64,000 nucleotides of DNA from Candidatus Yaniella excrementigallinarum (GCA_019113675.1 DXHA01000097.1:1-64000), one strand, 5' to 3'; counted from the stretch's first letter, positions 17,206 through 27,136 are shown. Numbers and translations: made by a program. The notes: generated by a model from the letters alone, not told the origin.

Positions 17206-18581
17206 TCGTGAAGCGGCATCTCAACCAGTGCGGTGCCCGAAGGCGTTTCCGACCCGGTTTGCGGTTCCACGGTAACCCACAGTAACTCGTATGCGTTGAC
17301 GCCGCGGAACTGGACTTCGTCATTTTCCAGTTCTTCGGCCGTGTAGGTGTCAACAGAAACCACTGAGCCACCCGGTTCTTCAAAGAGCCACACTTGGTAG
17401 CGTTCATTTTCGGCTAGTTCCGGTACACCGTCACTAAATGTCAGGTAGGCGACATCTTCGGCCTCGGAAATATGTCCGGTAACCGTGCTATCGTCCATTT
17501 CGGCTTCAGTGGTGACGGTGTCGTCAGCGTCATCCACGGTACTGCGGATTCGCTGGTCTCCTGTATTCAAAAAGATAATAGCGACAATGACGGCAACCAC
17601 GAGAAAGACACCGATGAGAATAAACATCGTGCGGCTGCGCCGTTGTTGTTCTGGGTCTTCTTCAACCTCGTAGTCTTCTACGCCTTCAATAAATCCAATG
17701 CCCACATTTTGTTCTGGAAGCTGGTCTAATACGGCGTCTAGCAGGTGAGCCGGTGGATGGGCTGATACGCGACGAAACGCCCAGGTGAGCATCCGCTGGA
17801 ACAGGGCTTGACGGGCTCGTAGTTGTGCAGCGACGTCGCGGTCTTGCCGGTTGATCCAAGCTTCCACGGCTACCGCATCGTCATCATCTAGAGCCTGTAG
17901 TGCATTCAGGGTAGCTAGCTCTGCGCCCAAACCAACCTGTAGATCGGTTTCGATGTCATCGGAGAACGCTGCGGTTTGACCGCCAGTTGAAGATAATGAA
18001 CCGGTAACGTGGGTGGTCAATAACGGGTCGTTTTCCGGACTAGCACCGCCGGAAATTTCCGAGAGATAATGCCGAGTCAACCGGATAGTGGCATCACGCA
18101 GTCGTGATTTCAGCACCGGTAGTGCCACTTCGAGTTCTTCGGCGACCTCATCCACGGTGCGGCCACCCAACCACACGGTGGTTAAAGCTAAAGCTTGAGC
18201 GTCGGTTAACGGCTGCAGTTCAGTGAGCCGTTCAGCGATAGCTTGCATGCGGGAAACGGTTGCCACGTCTTGAGCTTCGGGACGCTGGTAACGACCTGTT
18301 TGCTGGGCAATAGAATTGATCCAGGCCACCACGGTGCGGTCACGGGCTATCTCATCGGCATGATCCACGTTGAAATCAAACGTGAAATGCGGAGCCTGGC
18401 GCCACAGCGAGGTATAGGCATCCGTGGTCGCTTGTAGCGCATCGTGTTCGATGGGAAAAAGCGCGGTAAGCATGCCAAATACTTGCGGCGAAGTGACATC
18501 ATAGAGTGCCGCGAAGGCAGCGGTGTCATTATCGCCGGTTAACTTTAACAGCTGGGCTGGACCCGGAGTTTGTGTTTCCAT
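17202..18581 (-). CDS. Fused sigma-factor-like / RskA-like anti-sigma membrane protein
   Basis: 459 residues. Residues about 20-98 look like sigma region 2 (AAFAALYDVTSPQVFGMLTAL; later VVAWINSIAQQTGRY). About 110-172 looks like region 4, with the helix-turn-helix stretch GGRTVDEVAEELEVALPVLK. About 205-295 resembles the N-terminal helical part of an RskA-type anti-sigma factor, 319-340 is one membrane helix (FILIGVFLVVAVIVAIIFL), and 360-458 resembles the RskA extracytoplasmic domain (YQVWLFEEPGGSVVSVDTY). Sigma factor and anti-sigma normally lie in two genes; here the frame is continuous. Start is ATG 18581, directly after a GTG. The region 2 match is weaker than region 4. Confidence 0.72.
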   Translation of the reverse strand: METQTPGPAQLLKLTGDNDTAAFAALYDVTSPQVFGMLTALFPIEHDALQATTDAYTSLWRQAPHFTFDFNVDHADEIARDRTVVAWINSIAQQTGRYQRPEAQDVATVSRMQAIAERLTELQPLTDAQALALTTVWLGGRTVDEVAEELEVALPVLKSRLRDATIRLTRHYLSEISGGASPENDPLLTTHVTGSLSSTGGQTAAFSDDIETDLQVGLGAELATLNALQALDDDDAVAVEAWINRQDRDVAAQLRARQALFQRMLTWAFRRVSAHPPAHLLDAVLDQLPEQNVGIGFIEGVEDYEVEEDPEQQRRSRTMFILIGVFLVVAVIVAIIFLNTGDQRIRSTVDDADDTVTTEAEMDDSTVTGHISEAEDVAYLTFSDGVPELAENERYQVWLFEEPGGSVVSVDTYTAEELENDEVQFRGVNAYELLWVTVEPQTGSETPSGTALVEMPLHD

Positions 18582-18638
18582 CACTGCTAGCTTAGGACCA
18601 CTTCACGCCCCGAGCACTCCGGCACGCCCTAGCATTGG

Positions 18639-19109
18639 CTAACAGTCTGAAAATTCATGTTGCCGCCAGGCCTCATAGAGCACGATGGAGGCGGTGTTTG
18701 CCAAATTCAGTGAGCGACGACCTGATTGCATGGGTAAATAGACCGTTTCGGTGATGGCTTCGTCGGTAAGGACGGTCTGTGGTAACCCCACGGATTCCTT
18801 GCCAAAGACCAGGACATCACCGGGCTGATAGGCGATGGTGTCGTAGCGTAGTCGGCCGTGGCCGGTGAAGGCGAATACCCGGGTAGGCTGTAGCGCTTGC
18901 CAGGCAGCGGCCAAATTCCGGTGAACAGCCACTACCGCTAAATCATGGTAGTCCAGACCGGCACGGCGCAGATGTGCATCGTGGAAATTGAAGCCCAGCG
19001 GTTCTACCAGGTGCAATTCGGCGCCTGTAACAGCCGCTAAGCGTATAGCGTTGCCGGTGTTTCCGGGGATTTCGGGTTCGTGAAATAAGATACGAAATGG
19101 TGGGTTCAT
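18639..19109 (-). CDS. trmL: tRNA (cytidine/uridine-34 2'-O)-methyltransferase
   Basis: 156 residues, the standard length of TrmL, a SpoU-class SPOUT enzyme with a trefoil knot that methylates the ribose of the wobble base in certain leucine tRNAs. Hallmarks are the N-terminal PEIPGNTGNAIRLA, central VFGKESVGLP and C-terminal SLNLANTASIVLYEA. The start ATG overlaps the stop of the upstream J-domain gene as ATGA, so the two are translationally coupled. Confidence 0.93.
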   Translation of the reverse strand: MNPPFRILFHEPEIPGNTGNAIRLAAVTGAELHLVEPLGFNFHDAHLRRAGLDYHDLAVVAVHRNLAAAWQALQPTRVFAFTGHGRLRYDTIAYQPGDVLVFGKESVGLPQTVLTDEAITETVYLPMQSGRRSLNLANTASIVLYEAWRQHEFSDC

Positions 19110-19990
19110 AGTGTGGTTAAGAGTCGTCCCATGGTGGTGCGGTCGACAACGTTATAGTTACCGGTGCCGATGAAAAATTTGATGTCACGTACGGCGTCCA
19201 TAATAGAAGCCGGAACCTCGGTGAGGCCCAGGGTGTTCAGCGAATCTGTGGCCTGAATAGTCGGAGCGTGCGGGGTATCAGAGAAGACGACGACGAAGCC
19301 GCCAACCTGGCAGTTTGGTAGCAGCCGTTGTAGCCCAAACACCGAATCGGTGAGGTCGGCTAATGCGACGCGTTTGCGTCCGATCAGCTCGGTACCGTTG
19401 AACTGATACACATCCGGTGGCGCGTATTGCACCTCAAGCACCGCAGCTTTATTGCCACCCAGAACCACGGTGTCCAGCACCTGACGGCGTGCCAGTTTAA
19501 CCCCATGAAAAATTCGGACGGCCGGCAGGCTAGGAACCACACGGTCTTGTAGCACTTGTGAAAGCTGGGCGTGCATGGCATGCCGCTTGCCGCCAAAGAG
19601 CCTTTTGGGCAGTTGTCCGTGCACCACCCGTTGAGCTGTTGGCGAATCTACGCTGATAGGTGGTTTGGCGGAGATGTGTATTGGTCCCTCAGCAAGCGGT
19701 GGCACATAGCGCGCCGGCACAACCTGCGGTGTCTGCTTTGCCGAATAGTTCCGCGGAGACGGTGCCGGCGGAGGTTCCGGGCGTGAGTCAAGCTCAGAAA
19801 GTTGTTTCCAAGCTTTGGTGATTTCATCAAAGCGTGCTGCGTCACCGCCCCGATCCGGGTGATGTTTTTTCGCTAAACCAAGATAGGCTCGACGGATTTG
19901 TTTTTCCGTTGCTGAGCGGCTGACCCCGAGTACCTGATAGGGGTCTAAGCGGTTACCTTGATTGTCTGACACGACCCACATTCTACCCAT
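19106..19990 (-). CDS. J-domain protein with a nuclease-like C-terminal region
   Basis: 294 residues. An N-terminal J domain (about 16-68) keeps the HPD tripeptide (KKHHPDRGGD), so it should stimulate an Hsp70 ATPase. A proline-rich linker follows. The C-terminal part (about 130-294) contains LDTVVLGGNKAAVLEVQ, which resembles the D...ExK core of NERD/restriction-like nuclease folds, though the last residue is Q rather than K. It is not a canonical DnaJ: there is no G/F region or zinc finger. The ATG at 19990 lies 20 bases from the divergent desulfurase start. Coupled to trmL by ATGA overlap. The nuclease resemblance is tentative. Confidence 0.75.
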   Translation of the reverse strand: MGRMWVVSDNQGNRLDPYQVLGVSRSATEKQIRRAYLGLAKKHHPDRGGDAARFDEITKAWKQLSELDSRPEPPPAPSPRNYSAKQTPQVVPARYVPPLAEGPIHISAKPPISVDSPTAQRVVHGQLPKRLFGGKRHAMHAQLSQVLQDRVVPSLPAVRIFHGVKLARRQVLDTVVLGGNKAAVLEVQYAPPDVYQFNGTELIGRKRVALADLTDSVFGLQRLLPNCQVGGFVVVFSDTPHAPTIQATDSLNTLGLTEVPASIMDAVRDIKFFIGTGNYNVVDRTTMGRLLTTL

Positions 19991-20010
19991 GCTGATCTAA
20001 ACTGGTGGAC

Positions 20011-21210
20011 ATGACCCGAATTTATCTAGACCATGCAGCCACCACGCCGGTGCGTTCCACGGCGTTGGACGCGTTTGTCGCTCAAGCACAACGTAACGGT
20101 AACGCTTCGGCCCTGCATTCTGCTGGCCGAAGCGTTAAATTGCATGTTGAAGATGCCCGCGACCAACTGGCCGCCACCCTGGCGGCTGACCCCACAGAAA
20201 TTCTTTTTACCGCAGGTGGTACCGAAGCGGATAATTTGGCGCTCAAGGGCTTATATTGGGCTAATCAACCCAATGACGTCATCATTGCCACTGGAATTGA
20301 ACACCCGGCCGTGCTGGAAACACTCGACTGGTTGGAGGCCCACGAATCGGCCACGGTAGCCTACGTGGACGTCACACCGGAGGGTTTTGTGGATGTGGAC
20401 GCCTGGCAGGACGCACTGCAGCAATATCGCGGCCGGATTGCTGTGGCCACACTGATGTGGGCCAATAACGAAATTGGCACCATCCAACCCATTGTTCAGA
20501 TCGCCCAGCTTTGCCAGGCTGAGGGCGTGGATTTTCACGTTGACGCTGTCCAAGCGTTCGGAGCCGTGCCCATTACCTTTGGCCAAGGTATTACTACCAT
20601 GGCCATCTCGGGCCACAAGATTGGCGCTCCCGTGGGCATTGGAGCACTTTTGGTACGCCGAGATGCCAAACCAACTCCGGTACTGCACGGTGGAGGCCAG
20701 GAACGCGAGATTCGCTCCGGTACAACCGCCGATGCCCTTATTGCAGCGTTTGCTGCCGCTGCAGTTGAGGCGCACACCAACTTAACTACCGAAGCTGCAC
20801 GCCTGGCTGGATTGCGGAACCAATTGCTTGCGGCGATACAACGCGATATCCCCGAAGCAAAGCTTCAAGGTCCTGCCAACATGGATTATCGGCTGCCAAC
20901 GAACGTGCACTTTTCTTTTGCCGGGGCAGAGGGTGACTCGTTATTATTTGGGTTGGACATGGCTGGCATCGAATCATCTACGGGTTCGGCGTGCAATGCG
21001 GGAGTATCACGACCGTCTCATGTTGTCTTGGCAACCGGCCAAGATGAAGCAGCCGCCCGTTCCACCCAGCGGTTTTCCCTGGGACACACGACGACGCAAG
21101 AAGATATTGACGCGGTGATAGCGGCACTGCCTGGTATATACCGGGCGGCAGCGGATGCCGGAATGGCAGCGCAAATGTCGTCTATCCGAACCGCGAATTC
21201 GCACCGATAA
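20011..21210 (+). CDS. Cysteine desulfurase (IscS/NifS-like)
   Basis: 399 residues from the ATG at 20011; the GTG at 20005 belongs to the GGTGG ribosome site. A PLP enzyme that removes sulfur from cysteine and passes it on as persulfide. [10 protein letters not shown] starts the fold, the PLP lysine is K203 in [10 protein letters not shown], and the sulfur-carrying cysteine is C328 in [10 protein letters not shown]. The neighbour 14 bases downstream is mnmA, so the likely role here is supplying sulfur for tRNA 2-thiouridine. This pairing is known in actinobacteria (compare Rv3025c-Rv3024c). Confidence 0.93.
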   Translation: MTRIYLDHAATTPVRSTALDAFVAQAQRNGNASALHSAGRSVKLHVEDARDQLAATLAADPTEILFTAGGTEADNLALKGLYWANQPNDVIIATGIEHPAVLETLDWLEAHESATVAYVDVTPEGFVDVDAWQDALQQYRGRIAVATLMWANNEIGTIQPIVQIAQLCQAEGVDFHVDAVQAFGAVPITFGQGITTMAISGHKIGAPVGIGALLVRRDAKPTPVLHGGGQEREIRSGTTADALIAAFAAAAVEAHTNLTTEAARLAGLRNQLLAAIQRDIPEAKLQGPANMDYRLPTNVHFSFAGAEGDSLLFGLDMAGIESSTGSACNAGVSRPSHVVLATGQDEAAARSTQRFSLGHTTTQEDIDAVIAALPGIYRAAADAGMAAQMSSIRTANSHR

Positions 21211-21224
21211 ACGGGGAGAATACT

Positions 21225-22373
21225 ATGAAAAAGTTGAAGGTTTTGGCAGCAATGTCAGGCGGTGTTGACTCGGCTGTGGCTGCCGCACGGGCAGTTGAAG
21301 CTGGCCACGACGTCGTCGGAGTCCATCTGGCACTGTCTCGAATGCCCGGCACATTGCGCACCGGTTCACGCGGTTGCTGCACCATCGAAGATGCCTCTGA
21401 TGCTTGGCGTGCCTGCGAAAAATTAGGCATCCCCTACTACACCTGGGACTTCTCTGAACGCTTCCAAGAAGAAGTCGTCGATGATTTCATTGCCGAATAC
21501 GCCGCCGGACGCACTCCGAACCCATGTATGCGGTGTAATGAGCGCATCAAATTCGCCGCGCTGCTAGAACGTGCGCTGGCGCTAGGATTCGATGCCGTAG
21601 TAACCGGACATTACGCCAAGGTCATCGAAAACGAACGCGGGGAGCTGGAGCTGCATCGTGCCGCCGATGACGCTAAAGACCAATCGTATGTGTTGGGTGT
21701 GCTTACTGCCGAACAGCTGAAACACTCAATGTTTCCGCTAGGTGACACCCCATCCAAGGACATGGTACGTGCCGAGGCAGAAGAACGCGGCCTTTCGGTG
21801 GCGCAAAAACCAGACTCCCACGATATTTGCTTTATTCCCGATGGTGACACCCGCGGTTGGTTGGAAGAAAAAATCGAGATGTCCGATGGGCCCATTGTGG
21901 ATACCGAGGGCGATGAGGTCGGTACACACCCGGGTGCTCAGGCCTTCACCATCGGTCAGCGCCGCGGTTTAGGTATCGGCAAACCTGCCGGTGACGGTAA
22001 ACCACGATTCGTTTTGGAAATCCGGCCGAAAGATAACACAGTGGTGGTTGGCTCACGCGATATGCTCGCCGTCGACCGGATAACAGGCATCCGCCCTTCA
22101 TGGGCAGGAGCCCCGATCGCTGAGGAATCTACCGGTGAATGGTTTAGTTGCCACGTCCAGGTTCGCGCTCACGCAGAACCGGTGCCAGGACGCGCCCGTG
22201 TAACCACCGGTGACGTCGATGGTACTACCGCTGTGGTATGGGAAATGGAACTTGATGACACCATCCAAGGTGTTGCCCCCGGTCAGACCGCTGTGGTCTA
22301 TCAAGGAACCCGGGTACTTGGTCAGGTGACCATCCATAAGTCGATCAACGCTGAACGCTTGGCACACGTCTAA
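21225..22373 (+). CDS. mnmA: tRNA-specific 2-thiouridylase
   Basis: 382 residues. Activates U34 of Lys, Glu and Gln tRNAs by adenylation and inserts sulfur. The PP-loop [15 protein letters not shown] is at the N-terminus, and the two catalytic cysteines are C101 (NPCMRCN) and C202 (DICFIPDG). The GHYA motif and C-terminal barrel are present. AGGGTAA-type spacing before the start is poor but GGGGAGAA (21213-21220) fits. It is in an operon with the desulfurase upstream and chorismate mutase 10 bases downstream. Confidence 0.96.
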   Translation: MKKLKVLAAMSGGVDSAVAAARAVEAGHDVVGVHLALSRMPGTLRTGSRGCCTIEDASDAWRACEKLGIPYYTWDFSERFQEEVVDDFIAEYAAGRTPNPCMRCNERIKFAALLERALALGFDAVVTGHYAKVIENERGELELHRAADDAKDQSYVLGVLTAEQLKHSMFPLGDTPSKDMVRAEAEERGLSVAQKPDSHDICFIPDGDTRGWLEEKIEMSDGPIVDTEGDEVGTHPGAQAFTIGQRRGLGIGKPAGDGKPRFVLEIRPKDNTVVVGSRDMLAVDRITGIRPSWAGAPIAEESTGEWFSCHVQVRAHAEPVPGRARVTTGDVDGTTAVVWEMELDDTIQGVAPGQTAVVYQGTRVLGQVTIHKSINAERLAHV

Positions 22374-22383
22374 ACTAGGGACT

Positions 22384-22719
22384 ATGAATTACGACTCCAA
22401 GGCGTCTTCCTTGACGGGGACCACTGATCCGGCAATTTTTCAAGAGCTGCTTTCCATTCGCTCCAGCATTGACAATATCGATGCCACCCTGGTGTATCTG
22501 CTGGCTGAACGATTTAAATGCACCCAGAAGGTCGGTCGGCTTAAAGCTGAACACGACTTGCCGCCATCGGATCCGGAGCGTGAAAAGGCCCAGATTAAGC
22601 GGTTACATTCGCTTAGCGAAGACGCTGAATTGGATCCGGAGTTTGCGGAGAAATTTTTGAACTTCATCATTGAGGAAGTCATCCGTCACCACAAGGCGAT
22701 CTCGCAGGAGCAGCAGTGA
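22384..22719 (+). CDS. Chorismate mutase, AroQ type
   Basis: 111 residues, all-helical. Converts chorismate to prephenate for phenylalanine and tyrosine synthesis. The active-site pattern is clear: RSSIDNIDATLVYLLAERF with the first arginine, then KVGRLKAEHDLPPSDPEREK with the K and R residues. No secretion signal, so a cytoplasmic enzyme. Its TGA overlaps the GTG start of the next gene (GTGA), implying coupling. Confidence 0.9.
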   Translation: MNYDSKASSLTGTTDPAIFQELLSIRSSIDNIDATLVYLLAERFKCTQKVGRLKAEHDLPPSDPEREKAQIKRLHSLSEDAELDPEFAEKFLNFIIEEVIRHHKAISQEQQ

Positions 22720-23693
22720 CGCACCCGGTTGCGGTGGTTGACGGCACATTTGCTGGCACTGATCTGCACGCCGTCTATAAGCTTCAACTGGAAGAACTCG
22801 GCTCACCCAATATTCCGGCCTTGGCGGAGTTGCCACACGTGGGACCGCATGCAACCGGATTAGGAAAGCTAGCGGCGAATCTGGGTATGCCTATCGAGCG
22901 GCGTTCCTATGGGTGGCAGTTACAGCATGGTCACCGTATTTCTTCAGCTGATCAATTGCGGGCCATCTCGCACCGGGACAGTGTTATTCAAGCCCTGGCT
23001 GATGTGGCAGCCGGTGACGACGTCCCCGCTGTGTCAGTGCGTCTACTTGGACCCGTAACGGCCATGACTGCCGGGTGGCTACCATCTGGTCAGCGCATTA
23101 TCCGTGATCCGGCAGCACGCGCCGATATAGTAGATGCCTGGGCCGAAGCCGCTGGGGCACTTATTGAGCGCATCAGATCCGTTACCGGGGCAGCAACCAC
23201 CCTGATAGTCCAGGAACGTGATGCGGCACAAGCGGTAAACGGGCGCATCCAGACTGCCTCGGGTGCTGGATTTGAACGGTCGCTGGATACCGCCGAAATA
23301 CGGTCGTATTGGCAAGCCATTGCTGACCAAGATGCGGTTATGCTCTTTGATGTTTCGCCCCAATTGCAGGATACCGCAGCAGAAATCTGTGGGGTGACTA
23401 TGGACTGGCCCCAAGGGCGCAGCCATGCCACAGAGCACGTCTGGGAACTCGTCGATGGGCTAGTCCGGGCTGAAACCCCCGTTGGGCTCCAACTTGAACA
23501 ACACGGCGACCCGCACCGGGATGCTGAACAACGCATCCGGCAGTACTTGGATTGGGGTCTGGCCTCTGAAGGCCTTGAATACGTCCGACTGTTGCATCGT
23601 TTCGATGCGGCAACTGAGGCACAGGCTGGTCCGGGGCTACATTGGTTGAGTCTGTGTGCCCAACACGCCGGTCAATACGTGGCTAGCCTGTAG
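22716..23693 (+). CDS. MetE/UROD-fold protein (Rv3015c-like)
   Basis: 325 residues starting with GTG inside the chorismate mutase stop. The pattern resembles the C-terminal barrel of cobalamin-independent methionine synthase as found in short actinobacterial proteins (LAELPHVGPHATGLGKLAANLG; LLGPVTAMTAGWLPSGQ; LIVQERDAAQAVNGR). The gene order desulfurase, mnmA, MetE-like is shared with mycobacteria, where ligA follows. I could not identify the full set of MetE zinc ligands, so methionine synthase activity is doubtful and the role is open. It converges on the DUF58 gene with a 12-base gap. Confidence 0.6.
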   Translation: MTHPVAVVDGTFAGTDLHAVYKLQLEELGSPNIPALAELPHVGPHATGLGKLAANLGMPIERRSYGWQLQHGHRISSADQLRAISHRDSVIQALADVAAGDDVPAVSVRLLGPVTAMTAGWLPSGQRIIRDPAARADIVDAWAEAAGALIERIRSVTGAATTLIVQERDAAQAVNGRIQTASGAGFERSLDTAEIRSYWQAIADQDAVMLFDVSPQLQDTAAEICGVTMDWPQGRSHATEHVWELVDGLVRAETPVGLQLEQHGDPHRDAEQRIRQYLDWGLASEGLEYVRLLHRFDAATEAQAGPGLHWLSLCAQHAGQYVASL

Positions 23694-23705
23694 CATAAAC
23701 CATAC

Positions 23706-24998
23706 TTAGAGGCGTCCGGCGGCTTTGAGCCGTAAATACATGTCTCCAACGGCGGTAGGCAGATCTTGTGGCTGTGCTTGGACAACATCGGCGCCGTACC
23801 GATTTAACAGACGTACCATTTTGCGATTGCGCAACTTTTGTGCCTCGGCACTGGCAGCAATAAACGCGTCATCGGAGGTGTCACGTTGTTGGGCCATGTC
23901 TTCAAGCTCTGGATCTGCCACGGCTGCAATCACCACGGCATGCCGCTGTGTCAGTACCGGCAGAATGGGGATCAGTCCTTCTTCGATGGCCGCGGAATCC
24001 AGCGGTGTTACCAAAACCAGAAACGCCCGTTGTCGGCTAATATGGGCAATTTCCGGTGGCAGCAGTGACCAATCGGCGGCTAGCAGGCGGGGAAAAATTT
24101 TCGATAAGGCCGTAGATATGCGGTATAGCAGTGGTCCCTTATCCTCCGATGAAGACCGGGATCGGATTGCTTGATCCAGGGTTACAAGATCCACCCGATC
24201 ACCGCCGGCATTGGCCAAAGCAGACATGAATAAGGCTGCCTCAATACCTGCATCAAAGCGTGTTTCATCGCCGACGCGAACAGCTGAGGCCCGCGATGCA
24301 TCCAAAACCACTACGACACGCCTATCGCGCTCTGGACGATAGGTGCGCACAATTAAGTCAGTAGCTCGGGCTGAGGCTCGCCAATCAATGGTTCGTACGT
24401 CGTCACCACGGACATATTCACGCAAGGAGTCAAACTCGTGTCCCGCACCCGGGGTGTGTACTGCTGAGCGACCTTCAATTTCGCGAAGCTGATTGATCCG
24501 GGAGGGTAATTGTCGACGCGAACGAAACGGCGGGACCACCGTAACGTCACCGTCAGAATCGTGGGTGTACTGACGTCCTCCGAATCGCAATGGGCTAACG
24601 CAACGCACCGTGAGTTTGTGGCTACGTACGGTGCCTCGCCGGGAAGGGGTAAGCACACTAGTAAATCGTTGGGTCGCCCCTGGGACAATGTCCATGCGAT
24701 GTATCGGTTGTGGATCGTTGGCCTGTGGCTGCCAACCGTCTCGTATCTGTCCGTGTATACGGCGGCTGGAGGTGTTAGTCAGTTCCACCCATACTTCTAG
24801 TGGTTCTGCTAGGCGAACTTGCTTATTTTCACTGCGTACAATACTTACCTTCCGCGGGGAAGGAGTGAGCACAATATCGACCAAAAGCACTAGCGCGAGC
24901 GTTCCCACAATGGCAAAGACGGTTACCCAGCTGGGCCATAACACCATGGGAATGAACCCGGCGATAGCCAGTAGTACAAAGCGGAAGGAAATGAACAT
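23706..24998 (-). CDS. DUF58 domain protein
   Basis: 430 residues from the ATG at 24998, which overlaps the MoxR stop as TAATG. A longer frame reaching 25103 would run into MoxR. Two N-terminal membrane helices (FRFVLLAIAGFIPMVLW; WVTVFAIVGTLALVLLVDIV) precede a beta domain and a vWA-like C-terminal part. The latter contains the DUF58 signature around LREYVRGDDVRTIDWRASAR and RRVVVVLDASRA. DUF58 proteins work with MoxR AAA+ ATPases, probably as membrane-linked vWA-type partners. Confidence 0.9.
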   Translation of the reverse strand: MFISFRFVLLAIAGFIPMVLWPSWVTVFAIVGTLALVLLVDIVLTPSPRKVSIVRSENKQVRLAEPLEVWVELTNTSSRRIHGQIRDGWQPQANDPQPIHRMDIVPGATQRFTSVLTPSRRGTVRSHKLTVRCVSPLRFGGRQYTHDSDGDVTVVPPFRSRRQLPSRINQLREIEGRSAVHTPGAGHEFDSLREYVRGDDVRTIDWRASARATDLIVRTYRPERDRRVVVVLDASRASAVRVGDETRFDAGIEAALFMSALANAGGDRVDLVTLDQAIRSRSSSEDKGPLLYRISTALSKIFPRLLAADWSLLPPEIAHISRQRAFLVLVTPLDSAAIEEGLIPILPVLTQRHAVVIAAVADPELEDMAQQRDTSDDAFIAASAEAQKLRNRKMVRLLNRYGADVVQAQPQDLPTAVGDMYLRLKAAGRL

Positions 24999-25951
24999 TA
25001 CCGCGGCACCGCAACCGTTGCCAATAAACCTTGCAGCACCTGATCGACGTCGACGCCGTCCATTTCGGCTTCGGGACGCAGTGCCACACGGTGGCGCAAA
25101 CACGGTAGCAGCAGAGCTTGGACGTCGTCGGGGGTGATAAAGTCACGGCCCATCAGCCAAGCCCAAGCTTTAGACGTTTTCATCAGTGCTGTAGAACCAC
25201 GCGGCGAAACCCCGGTTTGTAGCGAGGGCGAGGTTCTGGTGGCCTGAACTAAATCCACAATATATGCCAACACATCCGGCGAAGTTTTGACCTGCGCAAC
25301 TTCTTCCCTGGCCTCCCGGACGGTGGTCTGATCAGCTACCGGATGTAATCCGGCATCGCCTAGTCTGGTTGGATTGAACCCAAAAGCGTGACGGTTTAAG
25401 ATTTCTATTTCTTCCTTGCGACCCGGAAGACCCAGTCTAACTTTGAGCATAAACCGATCCAACTGGGCTTCTGGCAACGGGTAGGTGCCCTCATATTCAA
25501 TGGGGTTCTGTGTGGCAATGACCATGAACGGCTCTGACAGGGGATAGGTGGTACCGTCCACTGAAACCTGGTGTTCCTCCATGGCTTCTAATAGTGCTGC
25601 CTGAGTTTTAGGTGGGGTTCGGTTGATCTCATCTGCCAGCATGAGGTTGGTGAATACGGGGCCCTGCCGAAATTCAAAATCTGAGGTGGAGGCATCAAAA
25701 ATCAGTGAACCTGTCACATCCCCGGGCATAAGATCCGGAGTAAACTGCACACGGGCATTTTGCAGATCCATCGCTTCCGACAGGCTGCGTACCAGCAGTG
25801 TTTTGGCAACTCCTGGTACACCTTCCAATAAGACATGACCTTCGGCAAGCAGCCCAATCAATAACGACGTGACGGCATGATCCTGGCCCACAACGGCCTT
25901 GGCAACTTCTACCCGGACATCATTGAGTGCAGGATGGGCAGTGTGGTTCAC
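24998..25951 (-). CDS. MoxR-family AAA+ ATPase
   Basis: 317 residues with a GTG start directly after the TAA of the preceding gene. Walker A is GVPGVAKTLLVRSL, Walker B is LMLADEINRTPPKTQ, and the sensor region is MVIATQNPIEYEGTYPLPEAQLDRF. MoxR ATPases act as chaperone-like remodellers together with vWA/DUF58 proteins. Fourth gene of a five-gene minus-strand operon. No unusual features. Confidence 0.95.
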   Translation of the reverse strand: MNHTAHPALNDVRVEVAKAVVGQDHAVTSLLIGLLAEGHVLLEGVPGVAKTLLVRSLSEAMDLQNARVQFTPDLMPGDVTGSLIFDASTSDFEFRQGPVFTNLMLADEINRTPPKTQAALLEAMEEHQVSVDGTTYPLSEPFMVIATQNPIEYEGTYPLPEAQLDRFMLKVRLGLPGRKEEIEILNRHAFGFNPTRLGDAGLHPVADQTTVREAREEVAQVKTSPDVLAYIVDLVQATRTSPSLQTGVSPRGSTALMKTSKAWAWLMGRDFITPDDVQALLLPCLRHRVALRPEAEMDGVDVDQVLQGLLATVAVPR

Positions 25952-27136
25952 TTATGACTCCTTTGTTGGTGCTGTGAAACGATCACGCACCTGTTGTTCG
26001 AGCTGTTGTAGCTGCTGTGCCCATGTGACGAATTGCTCAGCGGTGAGCCGTTGGGCAGGCGGGGTATACAACTGGTGCAGTTCAGCGACGGGACGGTCTA
26101 ATTGTTTGGCAGTCTCTGCCAAAATGGCTTGTGGTCGGGTTTCGTTGCCCAACTGCAGCAGCCTAGCCAGTCGTGCCAGACTGGCCTGCTGCAGAATGCT
26201 GATGGCATGTGCATAATGCTTTGCTTTGGCATACATACGGCCGCGACCCACTGTGGTCTCGGCAGCCGATACCTCAGCGGGTAAAGGCTCGGTAATGACC
26301 GGGCCACTGCGGCGTCCGATATAAAATAGGGCGATACCTGTGACGATGACAGCCCAGACGATGCTCATACGCACCCAATCGGGCAGTTGAACCGGCGACA
26401 GTTCACCGTCGCGGTCTGGGTCTAGGCTGAAGTCCGGTTGAAACCAGATGACCGTATCAGTGCGGCCTAGCGCCCAGGTTGCCAGGGTGGCTGTGCCATT
26501 ATCGTAGAGGCCAGCATTAGACAGCATCTGCCAGTCGGCAAAGATAATTGAACCATCAGCTGTTTGTGCATAGGCGTATAACTGCGAGCCGTCGTCATCT
26601 ATCAGGAAACAGCCTTGGGCGTCATCGTCTAAGGCCACACCTGATCGCACTGCGGCAATATCCCCTGCTTCTTTAGCGGCTTGGAGCTGACAAGAGTCTT
26701 TAGCTTCAAGACGTTCGACCACCGGTACGCCAGTAATTTCGTCGACACCTTCAACAAGGTGGCGCAGCTGCTGTTCGGAAACACCGGCAAATACGCGTTG
26801 ATCCGCCGGGACAAGATCAGCCAGTTCATCTAATCGTGTATACGAGGCGTTAGCCATGGCGCTATTTTTATCGTGGAAGACCACCGTGGCATCCGGGTGG
26901 CGGTCTAGCTCAGCGCGCAACTGCGACATTGACTGAGCTGGCTGAACCCCAATACCCTGATCTTCAAGCACACTAGTAATACCGGCGGCCCCGTGAGTTG
27001 TTTTATCATCAATTCCAAGAGTGCCTTCGGTGCGTTCGGGTTGAAGAGCTAACCAGATCATGACGGCTAGCCACAATAACACCACCAGGACAACGATAAT
27101 AATGAGCCCGTATTTTCGACGCGAAGCTAGATTCAT
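25952..27136 (-). CDS. DUF4350 domain membrane protein
   Basis: 394 residues. One N-terminal helix (YGLIIIVVLVVLLWLAVMIW) is followed by a periplasm-side DUF4350 domain (GAAGITSVLEDQGIGVQPAQ), a second helix (VRMSIVWAVIVTGIALFYIG) and a cytoplasmic helical C-terminus rich in glutamine. This is the standard partner in actinobacterial MoxR operons; its biochemical role is unknown. Its ATG overlaps the upstream stop as ATGA. Confidence 0.85.
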   Translation of the reverse strand: MNLASRRKYGLIIIVVLVVLLWLAVMIWLALQPERTEGTLGIDDKTTHGAAGITSVLEDQGIGVQPAQSMSQLRAELDRHPDATVVFHDKNSAMANASYTRLDELADLVPADQRVFAGVSEQQLRHLVEGVDEITGVPVVERLEAKDSCQLQAAKEAGDIAAVRSGVALDDDAQGCFLIDDDGSQLYAYAQTADGSIIFADWQMLSNAGLYDNGTATLATWALGRTDTVIWFQPDFSLDPDRDGELSPVQLPDWVRMSIVWAVIVTGIALFYIGRRSGPVITEPLPAEVSAAETTVGRGRMYAKAKHYAHAISILQQASLARLARLLQLGNETRPQAILAETAKQLDRPVAELHQLYTPPAQRLTAEQFVTWAQQLQQLEQQVRDRFTAPTKES

